Source of the DNA: Okeania sp. SIO2B3
Lineage (GTDB): Bacteria > Cyanobacteriota > Cyanobacteriia > Cyanobacteriales > Microcoleaceae
Assembly (NCBI RefSeq): GCF_010672525.1
Contig: NZ_JAAHGH010000058.1
Span: forward strand, 1-44,766
Direction of reading: 5' to 3'
Length of the DNA stretch: 44,766 nucleotides
Shown here piece by piece: positions 27,433-37,139 of this stretch. Each line of letters opens with the position of its first letter. Position 1 is the stretch's first letter. The notes beneath the pieces are model-generated. The model searched no databases. It was not told the origin of the DNA and saw only the letters and a list, made by a program, of their open reading frames with translations. The position numbers and the translations under genes were made by a program.

Positions 27433-28102
27433 TTAAACTGTAATTGGTGAATCAACATAGATACTGGGTTGCTCAATAGCAAGAACTATTAAAGGATTAA
27501 AGAAATTGTATAATGTTTGATACTCTTTCAACCAAACCACCGAGTAATTGACTTAAAGTATTTTGGGCAGCAAAAGCAACTGCTATACCCCCTACTCCAA
27601 GACTTGCAATAATACCAAATACATTAACTTGATGAGTTTGAGCAAAAATGATAATCGCTAATACAATAATTATAAAATTAGTAATAAATTTACCTACTAT
27701 AAATAAGTCGCTATTAGCTTTCTGAGCAGTTCTAAATGCTGCTTCTATTAGATAAACATCAAAAAATTGTTTAGCAAATTGAAAACCTAACCAAGTAGTA
27801 GTAATAGTTAAGATTAAACTGAGAGTAATTTCTATAATAGATATCTGGGAATATGGTGTAACAACCAGAAGAGTTATCTCAGATATGGCTATGGCAATTA
27901 CTACTCCAATGAGTGACTTATTTGGAGATATGATAATTTTATATGCTTCCGAAATTTCTGTAGATATAATCCTCTCCATTAATTCAGGCAGTTTGCGAAT
28001 TCCTATAATTGTTACTATTCCTATGACTACGATGGCAAGTATTTGCAGGATTGTACTAATATCTATTACTATTTGTTCAGGAATTTGAATAGTTTCGATC
28101 AT
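27433..28102 (-). pseudogene. MscS-family gene with the middle replaced by a 59-bp duplicate
   Basis: The N-terminal half is a normal MscS membrane domain (MIETIQIPEQIVIDI to GVGGIAVAFAAQNTLSQLLG). Directly after that pore helix the sequence switches to a 59-bp segment (27479-27537) that is 57/59 identical to 27112-27170 within the neighbouring mscS pseudogene. It then jumps to the C-terminal tail IEQPSIYVDSPITV-stop. The beta domain and most of the C-terminal domain (an estimated 200-plus residues) are gone, and the join is out of frame, so translation stops after ERVSNIIQFL. The start is ATG 28102; an in-frame TTG lies 6 bp upstream. Confidence 0.85.
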
Positions 28103-28260
28103 AAACAATCTTTCTTTAAAAATTATTTTCTGAATTTGATTGAATTTTTATCTCTTAGTTAGATTTTCATTATATTCTAAAAATTTAAAAATGTTGATTG
28201 ATACTAAATTCCTTGATTATAAGCTACTTGTATAAATAATCACTAAATCCTCTTTAATCC

Positions 28261-28534
28261 TAAGCATTTCCTACGGAATGCTGCGCAAATAGCTATTAGC
28301 TTTCAGCTAGCCTCCTAGGTCGGAACTGCGGACTTCAGCAACAAGACTCTATCTTTAAGGACAGTGTTTAAATTAACAACTTATTTTAAGAGTAAGAGAG
28401 GCAATTTTTGCAGTAAGACAGTTAAATATTGCTTTGACCCTAAACTAAAAGCAATAGCTGTTAACGTAGTTCCTCCGGAGGAGGCTAGCTGATGGCTGAC
28501 GGCTGTTAGCTCCGCATTCCACAGGAAATGCTTA
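28261..28534. repeat. R4 palindromic element, complete copy
   Basis: The left arm TAAGCATTTCCTACGGAATG with GCGCAAATAGCTATTAGC, and the right arm GGCTGACGGCTGTTAGC with CAGGAAATGCTTA, are inverted. Inside the arms a second inverted pair GCTAGCCTCCT / AGGAGGCTAGC matches another small dispersed repeat. 28535-28897 holds only an isolated fragment of the arm (28769-28791). Confidence 0.8.
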
Positions 28535-28897
28535 CCTTTAATCAAAGAATTGAATTTCTTTAAATATGATATTAGTAAACTCGAATGTATCACCCATATT
28601 ACTTGAATATCTACATCCCTTGTCTGTTTAAAATTAAGTTTGATCGATGTTAAAAAAATGTATCATTCACTGATTTTAACTCTTTTATAACTTGTTCATA
28701 TCTAGCTTGAAAAAACTTGATTCAAGTGATTTACCAAGAAATAAGATTTAGTCTGAAAAGATGTAATCATTCCGCAGGAAATGCTTACGAAAAGATAGCG
28801 ATCGCCTAAATTATATTATTGATTAATTAAATTAATTAAAAAGTTAGCGATAGTGCCGGAAGTGCTGAACACTAACGCTTTTAATTTCATATTATTT

Positions 28898-29101
28898 TTA
28901 CTCAGGAAACTCAGGAATTACCCATTTAGGAGGAGCCATTCTTTTCTTCATCACTGCTTCTTCAGCTATTTCCAACATTTTATCTAAGGGAGTATCATCA
29001 ATAAACTTTGATGTTTCTTTGACATATTCCTTATTCGGGCATTTATCACCCAAAACACATCCATTAACACAATCTTCTGCACAATTTACAGTATTTTCCA
29101 T
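28898..29101 (-). CDS. Small Cys-rich conserved-looking protein, function unknown
   Basis: A 67-residue soluble protein. Four cysteines cluster near the N-terminus (C7, C11, C15, C21: CAEDCVNGCVLGDKC), spaced like a metal or redox site, followed by an amphipathic acidic helix (DDTPLDKMLEIAEEAVMKKR) and a Pro-rich end (APPKWVIPEFPE). A GAGG and an AGGA lie upstream of the ATG. It is not inside any repeat and has good codon structure, so I take it as a real gene. I do not recognise the family. A small metal-binding protein is a guess from the cysteines only. Confidence 0.7.
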   Translation of the reverse strand: MENTVNCAEDCVNGCVLGDKCPNKEYVKETSKFIDDTPLDKMLEIAEEAVMKKRMAPPKWVIPEFPE

Positions 29102-29203
29102 CCTAATTTTCCTCTGGTAGTCTAGTAATTTTATAGCAGATAACTTTTTCTAGTTAGCCACTTCAGCAGTCATCATTTGAATTTCAATATTATCATAAGC
29201 TCT

Positions 29204-29324
29204 GGGTGCATCTCAATGCGTGAATGAAACCAAAAAATTATTGCTTTTAGGCAACAGCTCATCTGGCAACGGGCAACAGGGAATATATAGGAAGAAAGTA
29301 TTTTCGCAAATATGAGATACACCC
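29204..29324. repeat. R6 MITE copy 1, 8-bp duplication TAAGCTCT
   Basis: It is flanked by TAAGCTCT at 29196-29203 and 29325-29332. The ends GGGTGCATCTCA and TGAGATACACCC are inverted. It shares GCTTTTAGGCAACAG, GGGAATATATAG and GCAAATATGAGAT with copy 2 at 38415-38532. Confidence 0.85.
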
Positions 29325-29433
29325 TAAGCTCTATTCTATTTCAATAGCTTTTTGCAGTCTGCTCTGATAGTTTAATTCATATTAACAAAAACTACTTTTT
29401 TGCATCTCCCTTCCAACCCTTCAACTCCCACTA

Positions 29434-29614
29434 CCTTATCGAAAAATCATGGTCTAAAGCCTCTGCTTTTAGTTGATGATAAAAGCTTTATTAATTCTCT
29501 GACTAAAAAAGTTGGCTCCCTTGTCTTTAAAGACTATATTAATTTAAACACTTTCCTTCAGAAGAGAGTCTTGTTGCTGACAGCTGACAGCTAACAGCTA
29601 ATAGCTGAATGCTT
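29434..29614. repeat. Fragments of R1 left end and R4
   Basis: 29434-29470 resembles the R1 left end (TATCGAAAAATCATGGTCTA, AAGCCTCTGCTTTTA). 29475-29614 is an R4 half in reverse (GGAGCCAAC complement, TTTAAACACTTTCC, CAGCTAATAGCTGAATGCTTAC). Confidence 0.6.
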
Positions 29615-29657
29615 ACGATACGGTTGACACCACGCTCCGCGAATGCCGGATGTAGTG

Positions 29658-31085
29658 TTAAATTGAGCGACGATTATTTCTATCAATTAAAAAATATGTA
29701 TTCATCCTTCCTTTACCCTTAATCATAATAGTACCCCTAGGATTTAATATATATTTTTCTTTTAAATAATTAGAAGTTTTTTCTGTTACTTGAATAGCAT
29801 TAGGTACACCATGAGATTCCATTCGACTTGCAGTATTAACAGCATCACCCCAAAGGTCATAAATAAATTTTTTTCTACCAATAACACCTGCAACAACAGG
29901 ACCAGTATTAATGCCAATTCTAATACTAAGCTGCATATTATTTTTTTGATTAAAATCAGCAATTGCCTGTTGCATATCCAGAGCCATTTCAGCAATTGCC
30001 TCAGCATGATCTTGTCTTGGATTTGGTAAACCTCCAACTACCATATAAGCATCACCAATAGTTTTAATTTTTTCCAAACAATATCGATCGGTTAACTCAT
30101 CAAAACAAGAAAATATTTCATTAAGTAAATTAACTAACTGTGTAGGAGGAATATTTTCTGATAACTGAGTAAAACCTACTAAATCAGCAAACAAAATAGT
30201 TACTTCTGCAAAACTTTCAGCAATATTTTCCTGTTCTTCCTTTAATTTTTCTGCAATAGGTTTAGGCAAAATATTTAACAACAATCGTTCCGATTTTTTT
30301 TGTTCAGCAGACAATACTTTTTCTGTTTGCTTACGTTTCTCAATTTCTCTAGAAACTCGATTAAACATTTCATTAAAAGCCACCATTACCTCTCCTAATT
30401 CATCTTGTCGTTGAACAGAAAGAGAATAAAATTTAACCCCATTACCATTTTTACTCAAAGCTTCTCCAGCAGCAATTAAATCATCTCTTAATCTCAAAAC
30501 TGGAGAAATTAAACACACTCCTAAAACTAGCATAGTCACCAAAGTAACGAAAAGAGATATGACAATTACAAGCACAGCAATTCTACCAATAAAAGCATAT
30601 AACTTTGGCTGAATATTAGAAGTATCATGGCGGGCAATTAATGTATAATTGATTCCTAAATAATCTGCTGACAATGCCACATCATATCGTTTACCATCTC
30701 GACTTCTAACACGTAAAATATCTTTGTTTTTGAGGTCATCAAAGTCTATCTCGGGAGCTTCACCAATGGTTTCTATTAACTTTCCCTGATAATCATAAAT
30801 TGTGACTCCCAAAACCACAGAGTCTTGCGTTTGCGTTAATGTTTTTACTTTTTCCTGAAACATACCATCAGACTTCATAGTCGTTTGAGTCAAGCGCACA
30901 ATAGAATTAAAAATCGCTCCAGAAACATCTTCTAGTTGGTGAAGAAGTTCATCTTCCCGACGCTTATAAGATGGAATTAAAATTACAGCCTCAATTACTA
31001 AAATACTGGCAAATATCCACAATACTATTTTTCTAGATAAACGCGCTCTATAAAAACAAAATAGTCCGGAAATTTTAATAAACAT
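29658..31085 (-). CDS. Membrane-bound class III adenylate cyclase with HAMP domain
   Basis: A 475-residue protein. Two membrane segments (about 16-38 and 170-195) flank an extracytoplasmic sensor region of about 130 residues. A HAMP linker (about 196-250) leads to the class III cyclase domain (285-470). The metal-binding aspartates are in ILFADLVGFTQLS and in KTIGDAYMVVGG. The Lys of KTIGD together with the Asp of IYDLWGDAVN are the adenine-selecting residues, and the following N and R (NTASRME) the transition-state pair, so ATP rather than GTP is the expected substrate. It resembles cyanobacterial Cya proteins. ATG 31085 is preferred over TTG 31091. Its cAMP could act on the cNMP-gated MscS at 12908, which is inference. 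Confidence 0.93.
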   Translation of the reverse strand: MFIKISGLFCFYRARLSRKIVLWIFASILVIEAVILIPSYKRREDELLHQLEDVSGAIFNSIVRLTQTTMKSDGMFQEKVKTLTQTQDSVVLGVTIYDYQGKLIETIGEAPEIDFDDLKNKDILRVRSRDGKRYDVALSADYLGINYTLIARHDTSNIQPKLYAFIGRIAVLVIVISLFVTLVTMLVLGVCLISPVLRLRDDLIAAGEALSKNGNGVKFYSLSVQRQDELGEVMVAFNEMFNRVSREIEKRKQTEKVLSAEQKKSERLLLNILPKPIAEKLKEEQENIAESFAEVTILFADLVGFTQLSENIPPTQLVNLLNEIFSCFDELTDRYCLEKIKTIGDAYMVVGGLPNPRQDHAEAIAEMALDMQQAIADFNQKNNMQLSIRIGINTGPVVAGVIGRKKFIYDLWGDAVNTASRMESHGVPNAIQVTEKTSNYLKEKYILNPRGTIMIKGKGRMNTYFLIDRNNRRSI

Positions 31086-32185
31086 ATACAATTTATTTTT
31101 TGAGAAATTTACTAATAGCTTGTACGACTAACCCTCAAATGAAAAATTAAAATATAATCCATATATCTGTTATAGCACTACAGAAAAAATTCCGAATATT
31201 GTAGAAATTACCTTTTTCATTAACTATAGCAATCCCAAATAATTTGTAAAAAATCTAAGGATGTATAAAAACTCTGAAACTTTTACCTCTATTCCATGTT
31301 AAGATCTCCCTGTTTCCTAAATTCAAAGATATTTTTAGCCGCAACTGAAATAGGATTGCTATATAGAATTTCAAGCACTTTTTAAGGTGATTAAGTACAG
31401 CTTAATCTTATAGGAATTTTAATTTAGGTAGAGTATACAAACTCTAATACTATTTCTCCATTAAGCTGCCCTGAATAAAAGATGATAATTATCAGGGTAA
31501 TAATAAGTACCTGTGCAAAATTAATTTGACATTTGTAAGTAGGGAATAGAGATTAAATTAGGTAACAATTAACAGTTAGCCTCCTGGGTCGTAACTGCGT
31601 TAAGTAGAACATGGTAAATTTTGGGCACTATGTATCAAATTGTAAATTAACTCAAAAGTTTATATTCATTGCCTTTAGGGTTTTTTTTGATTAAAAATGC
31701 AGCGTCTTTTTTTTTACTTGCTCTACTTAGCAGCTATATGATGGGAGATAATGAAGGGAAGTAGCTACGCGTTCTACAGACCTGCCAAAAAGGTATAAAA
31801 TTAAAAAGATTAACTTTTAACTGATTACTGATACAAAATCTATTTGTGTTCTGGGGTAGTGGTTTAAAAAATTATTTTTCCTGTCTATTTAACTCGGTAA
31901 TCAAATATATAATTAATTTTTTTTGAAGTAGGTGAGTATCAATAAACATTAAAATTAATGAGCTTAAAATGAATTCAGAAGGCAGTTTTTAACCTGATTT
32001 TCAACCTTTTGAATTCCCATCACTGTTTTACGGATAATTAAACCCACCTACTTATATCATGTCCGGTTAAATATTTATAAATAAATGAGTAGGAAGTGTG
32101 GAGCAGGGAGGGGGGAGAATAGGGAAATTTGCTCTGTGTAAAAGGATAGGTTTTTTGATCACTAATTAACTGGATTTGATATTAC
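31086..32185. other. Long intergenic region without a gene
   Basis: It contains only scraps of small repeats (for example TTAGCCTCCTGGGTCGTAACT near 31576) and a CCCTGA/TCAGGG pair near 31470-31498. No frame is credible. Confidence 0.5.
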
Positions 32186-32191
32186 TATTTA

Positions 32192-32449
32192 GGGTTTGCT
32201 GAAAAAGTCTTTTAGTAGGAGACAACCCACCCCTCGCCCCTCCCCCTCCCAGGAGGGGAACAGGAGACAGTAGAAATGGGAATTAGCGAGGAGGTAGGAG
32301 TAAGAATTGTCCCAAGATTGTTCTGCCTAACTATGCACCTAAAATACTAACTTTTTGAGCCTTTTAGACTGAAACAGGCGCACTTTTTTTGACCCAAAAA
32401 AGGCTAAAATCTTTATATGTCAACGCTTTTATATTTAATCAGCAAGCCC
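32192..32449 (-). repeat. R2 MITE copy 4, 6-bp duplication TATTTA
   Basis: It is flanked by TATTTA at 32186-32191 and 32450-32455. On the minus strand it reads GGGCTTGCTGATTAAATAT to CAGCAAACCC. The interior GGAGGGG/CTCCTGGGAGGGG blocks are as in copy 1. Confidence 0.85.
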
Positions 32450-32455
32450 TATTTA

Positions 32456-33024
32456 ATCTGAGGCAAAATTATTAACCGCATTGTTGAATTAGAAATATTA
32501 TCAATGAAAAGTAAACTATACTTAAGTTTTCTACTCTATACCAAGTTAAAAAACATGATAATATCTGTTCCTTTCCTTATTCCTTAAAACCCAATCATTT
32601 TGTACTTTATCTACTTTGAAAATGTTGTAAATTTAGGGGTTTTGTCATACTAAATCTGCCTTGTATAGATTATTGTTATTGATGAAGTTAAGAAATAGAG
32701 AACAGAGAAAAATTATAACTCTACTTTGAGAAGCTGGGCTTAATATAATTAGGTTTTTAATATAAAATCAAACTCGTTCAAACCGTCAGAAATAAAACTA
32801 ATACTCAGAATAATGGAATTAATAATCGTGGTATGGGAATTCAAACTCTGTCTAATTAATGCACCACAGGTAACGCCTATATCTGAAACTAATGGTAGAG
32901 AAGGTAGACATAATTAGTAGTTACCTACTCCCTACTTCTCTACAACCAAAAGTGGATAATTTACTAGATATCAATTTTAAATAAATCTCAAATTACCCAC
33001 AAATATTGATAATTTAACTAATGC
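32456..33024. other. Intergenic region, no gene
   Basis: A weak repetitive coding-like stretch near 32780-32910 (a frame reading NNGINNRGMGIQTLSN then a stop) may be an eroded gene, but it cannot be assigned. Confidence 0.4.
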
Positions 33025-33387
33025 CTAACTTACTATTGCTTTGCTCAGTAACTCATAAAGAAAAGAGTTAATAAAGGTTAGTCCTAAAGAACCAATTAAT
33101 GCACTCCAAAATCCCCAACGTAGTCGAAATCCACTTACTAACCAAGCTGCTAAACCAAAGATAATCAGATTAACAATTAGGGTAACTAAACCAGGAAGAA
33201 GTATATTAACTGGCAAAGCTAAAGTTGCTAATACAGGACGTACAAATACATTCAAAAGCCCAAATATTGCTGAAGAAATTAACGCAATATTAAAATCATC
33301 AATTTCTACTCCAGTAGGCAGCTTAGAAATAATAAACAAACTAACAGCAGTAACAAACCAAAGAACTAAAAGTTGCAAAATACTCAT
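33025..33387 (-). CDS. Phage holin family 4-like membrane protein (YvlD type)
   Basis: A 120-residue protein with four predicted membrane helices spread over the full length (starting MSILQLLVLWFVTAVSLFII). The segment PTGVEIDDFNIALISSAIFG followed by GLLNVFVRPVLATLALPVN is the recognisable core of the holin-4/YvlD family, widespread small bacterial membrane proteins of unknown physiological role; a lytic function is not implied. The start is ATG 33387 because AAGGAG lies 7-8 nt upstream; the longer frame would overlap the preceding gene. It is 25 bp downstream of ychF on the same strand, so they are probably co-transcribed. Confidence 0.85.
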   Translation of the reverse strand: MSILQLLVLWFVTAVSLFIISKLPTGVEIDDFNIALISSAIFGLLNVFVRPVLATLALPVNILLPGLVTLIVNLIIFGLAAWLVSGFRLRWGFWSALIGSLGLTFINSFLYELLSKAIVS

Positions 33388-33412
33388 TTTTTTCTCCTTA
33401 ATTAACAAAAAT

Positions 33413-34504
33413 CTAAACATTAAATCGGAATAGCAAAACATCTCCTTCCTTCACCACATAATCTTTACCTTCACTCCTCATCAGACCCTTTTCTTTCGCA
33501 GCAGTCATTGAACCAGTAGCTACTAAATCATTATAGGCAATTGTTTCTGCTCGAATAAAACCTCTTTCAAAATCAGTATGAATTACACCAGCAGCTTGAG
33601 GAGCTAACATTCCAGCCTTAATCGTCCAAGCCTTAGTTTCTTTCTCTCCAGTAGTAAAATAAGTACGCAATCCCAATAATTCATAAGTTGCCTTAATTAG
33701 AGATTTCAACCCACCTTCTTCTACTCCTAAAGATTCCAAATAATCAGCTCTTTCTTCCTCTGGTAACTCAATTAATTCTGATTCTACCTGAGCTGAAATT
33801 ATCACAACTTGAGCATTTTCCACAGCAGCAATATTGCGGACTTTTTCAACCCAATCATTTCCACTAGCTAAATCATCCTCATACACATTAGCGGCATAAA
33901 TTATGGGCTTAGAAGTTAACAGATTTAAAGGTTTAATCAACAGAAATTCTTCTTCATTTAAGTCAGCCATTCTCACCGATTTACCTTCATTTAAAATCCC
34001 CTCTAATTTTGTCAAAACTTCCAACTCTGCCTGAGCATCTTTACTGGTACGAGCTTGTTTTTTAGTCCGTTCAATTCGGCGTTCAACTTGAGCTAAATCG
34101 GACAAAGCCAACTCTAAATTAATTACCTCAATATCTCGCACTGGATCGACAGAACCAGAAACATGAATAATATCCTCACTATCAAAACAACGGACTACCT
34201 GAACAATGGCATCAACCTCTCGAATGTTAGACAAAAATTGATTCCCTAATCCCTCTCCTTTACTAGCACCTTTAACCAAACCAGCAATATCAACAAACTC
34301 TATTCTAGTAGGAACAGTTTGAGCAGAATTAGAAATTTTAGTCAGCACATTTAACCGCTCATCTGGCACCGACACCACTCCAACGTTGGGTTCAATTGTG
34401 CAAAATGGAAAGTTAGCAGCTTCCGCTTTAGCATTAGCAACTAAAGCATTAAATAAAGTAGATTTTCCGACGTTGGGTAGTCCGACAATTCCAGCTCTGA
34501 GCAT
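33413..34504 (-). CDS. ychF: Redox-regulated ATPase YchF (Obg-related)
   Basis: A 363-residue P-loop protein of standard length. The P loop is GLPNVGKSTLFNAL (8-21), switch II FVDIAGLVKGASKGEGLGNQ, and the base-recognition motif is the modified NVYE (YAANVYEDD) typical of YchF, which explains its preference for ATP over GTP. Residues about 130-190 form the coiled-coil, and the C-terminal TGS domain ends in the conserved VLLFRFNV. It associates with ribosomes and is linked to oxidative-stress response. ATG 34504; it is first gene of a likely pair with the holin-like gene. Confidence 0.96.
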   Translation of the reverse strand: MLRAGIVGLPNVGKSTLFNALVANAKAEAANFPFCTIEPNVGVVSVPDERLNVLTKISNSAQTVPTRIEFVDIAGLVKGASKGEGLGNQFLSNIREVDAIVQVVRCFDSEDIIHVSGSVDPVRDIEVINLELALSDLAQVERRIERTKKQARTSKDAQAELEVLTKLEGILNEGKSVRMADLNEEEFLLIKPLNLLTSKPIIYAANVYEDDLASGNDWVEKVRNIAAVENAQVVIISAQVESELIELPEEERADYLESLGVEEGGLKSLIKATYELLGLRTYFTTGEKETKAWTIKAGMLAPQAAGVIHTDFERGFIRAETIAYNDLVATGSMTAAKEKGLMRSEGKDYVVKEGDVLLFRFNV

Positions 34505-34705
34505 AAATTTAAGTCAAAAGTAAAAAATCAAAAGTAAAAAGTTCAAGAAATTACAGTTTGTATTTAGATCCGAATTACCATACAACTGCCTTATCTAGTT
34601 AGGATAGCAGAACGAAAGAAGAATCTTGATTTCTTAGCTAAGTCCTAATCAAAATCAAAAATCAAAAAATAGACTTTCCTTTTCAGGTAATTCCACAAAT
34701 AACTA

Positions 34706-34938
34706 GGGTCTGCTGAAAAAGTCTTTTTTCTAAAGGAGGAGTCAGAATCCAGAATTCAGGAGTTAGGGGAATTATAGAGGAGATAGTCGGAAAAATTGTC
34801 AGAGTAACTTTTCTACCATAATCGTCTGAAAATACTAGCTTTATGCAGCTCTTGCCACCAAAAAGCTGATACTTTTTGAGACCAAAAAATGCTACAACCA
34901 ATATCAATCAATGCGCGCGATATTTAATCAGCAAGCCC
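34706..34938 (-). repeat. R2 MITE copy 5, 6-bp duplication TAACTA
   Basis: It is flanked by TAACTA at 34700-34705 and 34939-34944. On the minus strand GGGCTTGCTGATTAAATAT leads in and CAGCAGACCC closes. The minus-strand frame across it is not a gene. Confidence 0.85.
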
Positions 34939-35192
34939 TAACTATAGTGCTAGACAAGAAAATCAATACATTTTGCTTGTTTTTGAAAAAATTGGCTCAA
35001 AACTTTATTTGAAGAAATGTGAAGAATAGTTCATAAGAGTCTTTGAATATGATTTAGTTCTAGAACTATATAAATCAAAATTTTATTGCTCTACTGGCCT
35101 AATGTTTATTTAGCTGATATTTTATTGCTAAGTACTGCTTAAAATATTGATAATTAAAATTCATCACCTTATTAGATAAAAACTATTGTGCA

Positions 35193-35687
35193 ATGGTTAA
35201 AGAAAAAATTATTGGAACTAGAGAAGCAGCATATTTACTAGGTATTTCCTGTCAGCGTTTGCGGATATTATTGGCTCAAGGTAGGGTGAAAGGTGCTTAT
35301 AAAGAAAAAGGCTTCTGGAAAATTCCCATTTCTGGGCCAGAAGATCATGAAATGCCAGTAATTGTTCCTGGTACCAGAGGACCGAAAGGTGTTTGGTGTA
35401 AGCGGAGGCGTACTAAACCGACTATGATTCATGTTAATCAGCACATAATTCAGCGCAATGCAAATAACCCACTAAAAGATATAAAGCCAGTAGTTTCTGT
35501 GAAGCAGACTAATCACAATAACTATGGTTATCAACTAGAAATCAAAGGTCCTTGTCGAATTGTTTATCGACCTCACAACCCGGCTGGATGTGGCGCTCAT
35601 TTGTGGATAGATACTTATAGTAGAGTGCAATTTGTAGATACGAATTTTAATCCGGTTACTGCTAATCGAGCATATAAATATATATAG
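35193..35687 (+). CDS. HTH (excisionase/MerR-like) protein with unknown C-terminal domain
   Basis: A 164-residue protein. Residues 5-47 form a winged helix-turn-helix of the HTH_17/excisionase class (GTREAAYLLGISCQRLRILL, then GRVKGAYKEKGFWKIP). A basic linker follows (GPKGVWCKRRRTKP), and the last 65 residues (YGYQLEIKGPCRIVYRPHNP to FNPVTANRAYKYI) form a compact beta-rich domain I do not recognise. It would bind DNA. It is 96 bp upstream of the nuclease-ParA fusion on the same strand and could be its regulator or a DNA-binding partner. No good ribosome-binding site precedes ATG 35193. Confidence 0.72.
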   Translation: MVKEKIIGTREAAYLLGISCQRLRILLAQGRVKGAYKEKGFWKIPISGPEDHEMPVIVPGTRGPKGVWCKRRRTKPTMIHVNQHIIQRNANNPLKDIKPVVSVKQTNHNNYGYQLEIKGPCRIVYRPHNPAGCGAHLWIDTYSRVQFVDTNFNPVTANRAYKYI

Positions 35688-35783
35688 ATGTAAGTAAGTA
35701 GATACAATTTAGATTTTTTACCATATTGGTCGTGATAAGCTGATAGTTACAGTCAAAAAAATTAACGACAGATTGATAGTGCT

Positions 35784-37139
35784 GTGAAAAATCAAGCTCT
35801 TGTAGATGCTTTGGCAAAAAATCTGCCCGAGGATGCATCTGAAGCTCAAGTTAATCAGATTTTTGCTTCTGAATTATTCAAGTTTTTAGGTTTTGAACTA
35901 AATGAGCAGGTACCTTCTTTTCCGACAGGAAGTGGTACTGATGCTGTTGATTATGCTATCCGTCATAGTACGGAAAATAATATATTTTCCCAAACAAAGA
36001 CTAATCCAGATATTCTCGTAGAATTGAAAGCTAGGAATGTTAATTTAGCTCCAGATTCGACACAATATAAAAAGACAGTTGTACAAATTAAGCGGTATTT
36101 ATTAGCAGAAAAATGTAAAACGGTGAAGTGGGGAATAATTACCAATGCTAATCACATCCAATTATTTAGAAAGCATGGAAAAGTTATTCATCCGGCGACA
36201 GTTTGTCTGGAAATTAATCCAGAAAATATAATAAAAATCGCTAAATCAATTAAAGAAAAAATTGATAAACCACAAAAAGCTTTAACCGTAGCTGTTTATA
36301 ACATGAAAGGTGGCGTAGGTAAAACAACAACCACAGTCAATACCGCAGCAACTCTATCTCTGCTGAATAAAAAAGTTTTGATTGTAGATTTTGACCCTGA
36401 CCAACGAGACCTAACAAATTCTCTAGCAATTAAACCTAGTCAACCTTCTTTTAATCAGTGCTTAGTAAATGAAAGTATTAATGTTAGAGATGTAATTTAT
36501 CCTTACAAAATCAAGTCTAAGGGTCTGCGAAAAGAATTTGGCTTTGATGTGATTCCTATTGCTTTGAATGAACCTTTGGAGTTTTGGGTTGAACATAAAT
36601 TACGTCAAGAAATAGATGTTACGAAATTAAGTGAAATATTAGAGCCGTTAAAAAATAACTACGATTATATCTTGATTGATTCTTCTCCCAACTGGCGAAT
36701 TTTTAGTCAGAGTGCAATTTATGCTGCGGATGTAGTTTTAATGCCCGCAAAACATAACAATTTATTTTCTCTAGAAAATGCAGCCGTAGCTATCAAAAAA
36801 TATATACCTGAAGTTCAAAGAGAAAGAGAAGATAGGGGACCTTTGATTTTACCTATTTTTTTCAATGGAGAGAAAGCGACTGAAGCTCAAATGAAAGTTG
36901 CTAAATCTTATATCAATCAACTAATAAAAGAAGCAAAAAAAGATCCAAATAATAAATTTGACCTGCTACCCTATTTTTATCCCCGCTATACAGCAGCAAA
37001 TAAAAATATAAAAATATTTGAATTACCTTATTATGCTGCCATTGCCAATTCTGCTTTTTCTAACATACCTGCTGTTTATAAAGATAAGATAGTTCGTGAA
37101 TATTATAAGAATTTGGTGAAGGAGTATTTTTTATTATGA
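35784..37139 (+). CDS. Nuclease-like N-terminal domain fused to a ParA/MinD-type ATPase
   Basis: A 451-residue fusion. Residues 1-160 resemble the N-terminal domain of type I restriction HsdR subunits (EAQVNQIFASELFKFLGFE) and contain a PD-(D/E)xK-like set: P75-D76, E80 and K82 in NPDILVELKARN, with Q102 in VQIKRYL. Residues 168-445 are a ParA ATPase with the deviant Walker A KGGVGKTTTT (175-184), the VDFDPDQRDLTNSL motif and YILIDSSPN. ParA proteins partition DNA or position complexes using ATP-dependent DNA binding; the nuclease domain is not normal for them. The start is GTG 35784. It overlaps the next gene by ATGA, so the pair is translationally coupled. Whether it is defence, partition or plasmid-derived is open. 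Confidence 0.85.
   Translation: MKNQALVDALAKNLPEDASEAQVNQIFASELFKFLGFELNEQVPSFPTGSGTDAVDYAIRHSTENNIFSQTKTNPDILVELKARNVNLAPDSTQYKKTVVQIKRYLLAEKCKTVKWGIITNANHIQLFRKHGKVIHPATVCLEINPENIIKIAKSIKEKIDKPQKALTVAVYNMKGGVGKTTTTVNTAATLSLLNKKVLIVDFDPDQRDLTNSLAIKPSQPSFNQCLVNESINVRDVIYPYKIKSKGLRKEFGFDVIPIALNEPLEFWVEHKLRQEIDVTKLSEILEPLKNNYDYILIDSSPNWRIFSQSAIYAADVVLMPAKHNNLFSLENAAVAIKKYIPEVQREREDRGPLILPIFFNGEKATEAQMKVAKSYINQLIKEAKKDPNNKFDLLPYFYPRYTAANKNIKIFELPYYAAIANSAFSNIPAVYKDKIVREYYKNLVKEYFLL

Noticed and set aside
28381-28593. 70-codon minus-strand frame
   Set aside because: It lies across the R4 element and its flank, with no motif or ribosome-binding site.
32780-32910. Repetitive Asn/Gly coding-like stretch
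   Set aside because: It has in-frame stops, no start and no family resemblance strong enough to name; left as intergenic.
34683-34907. 74-codon minus-strand frame
   Set aside because: It is entirely within R2 copy 5.
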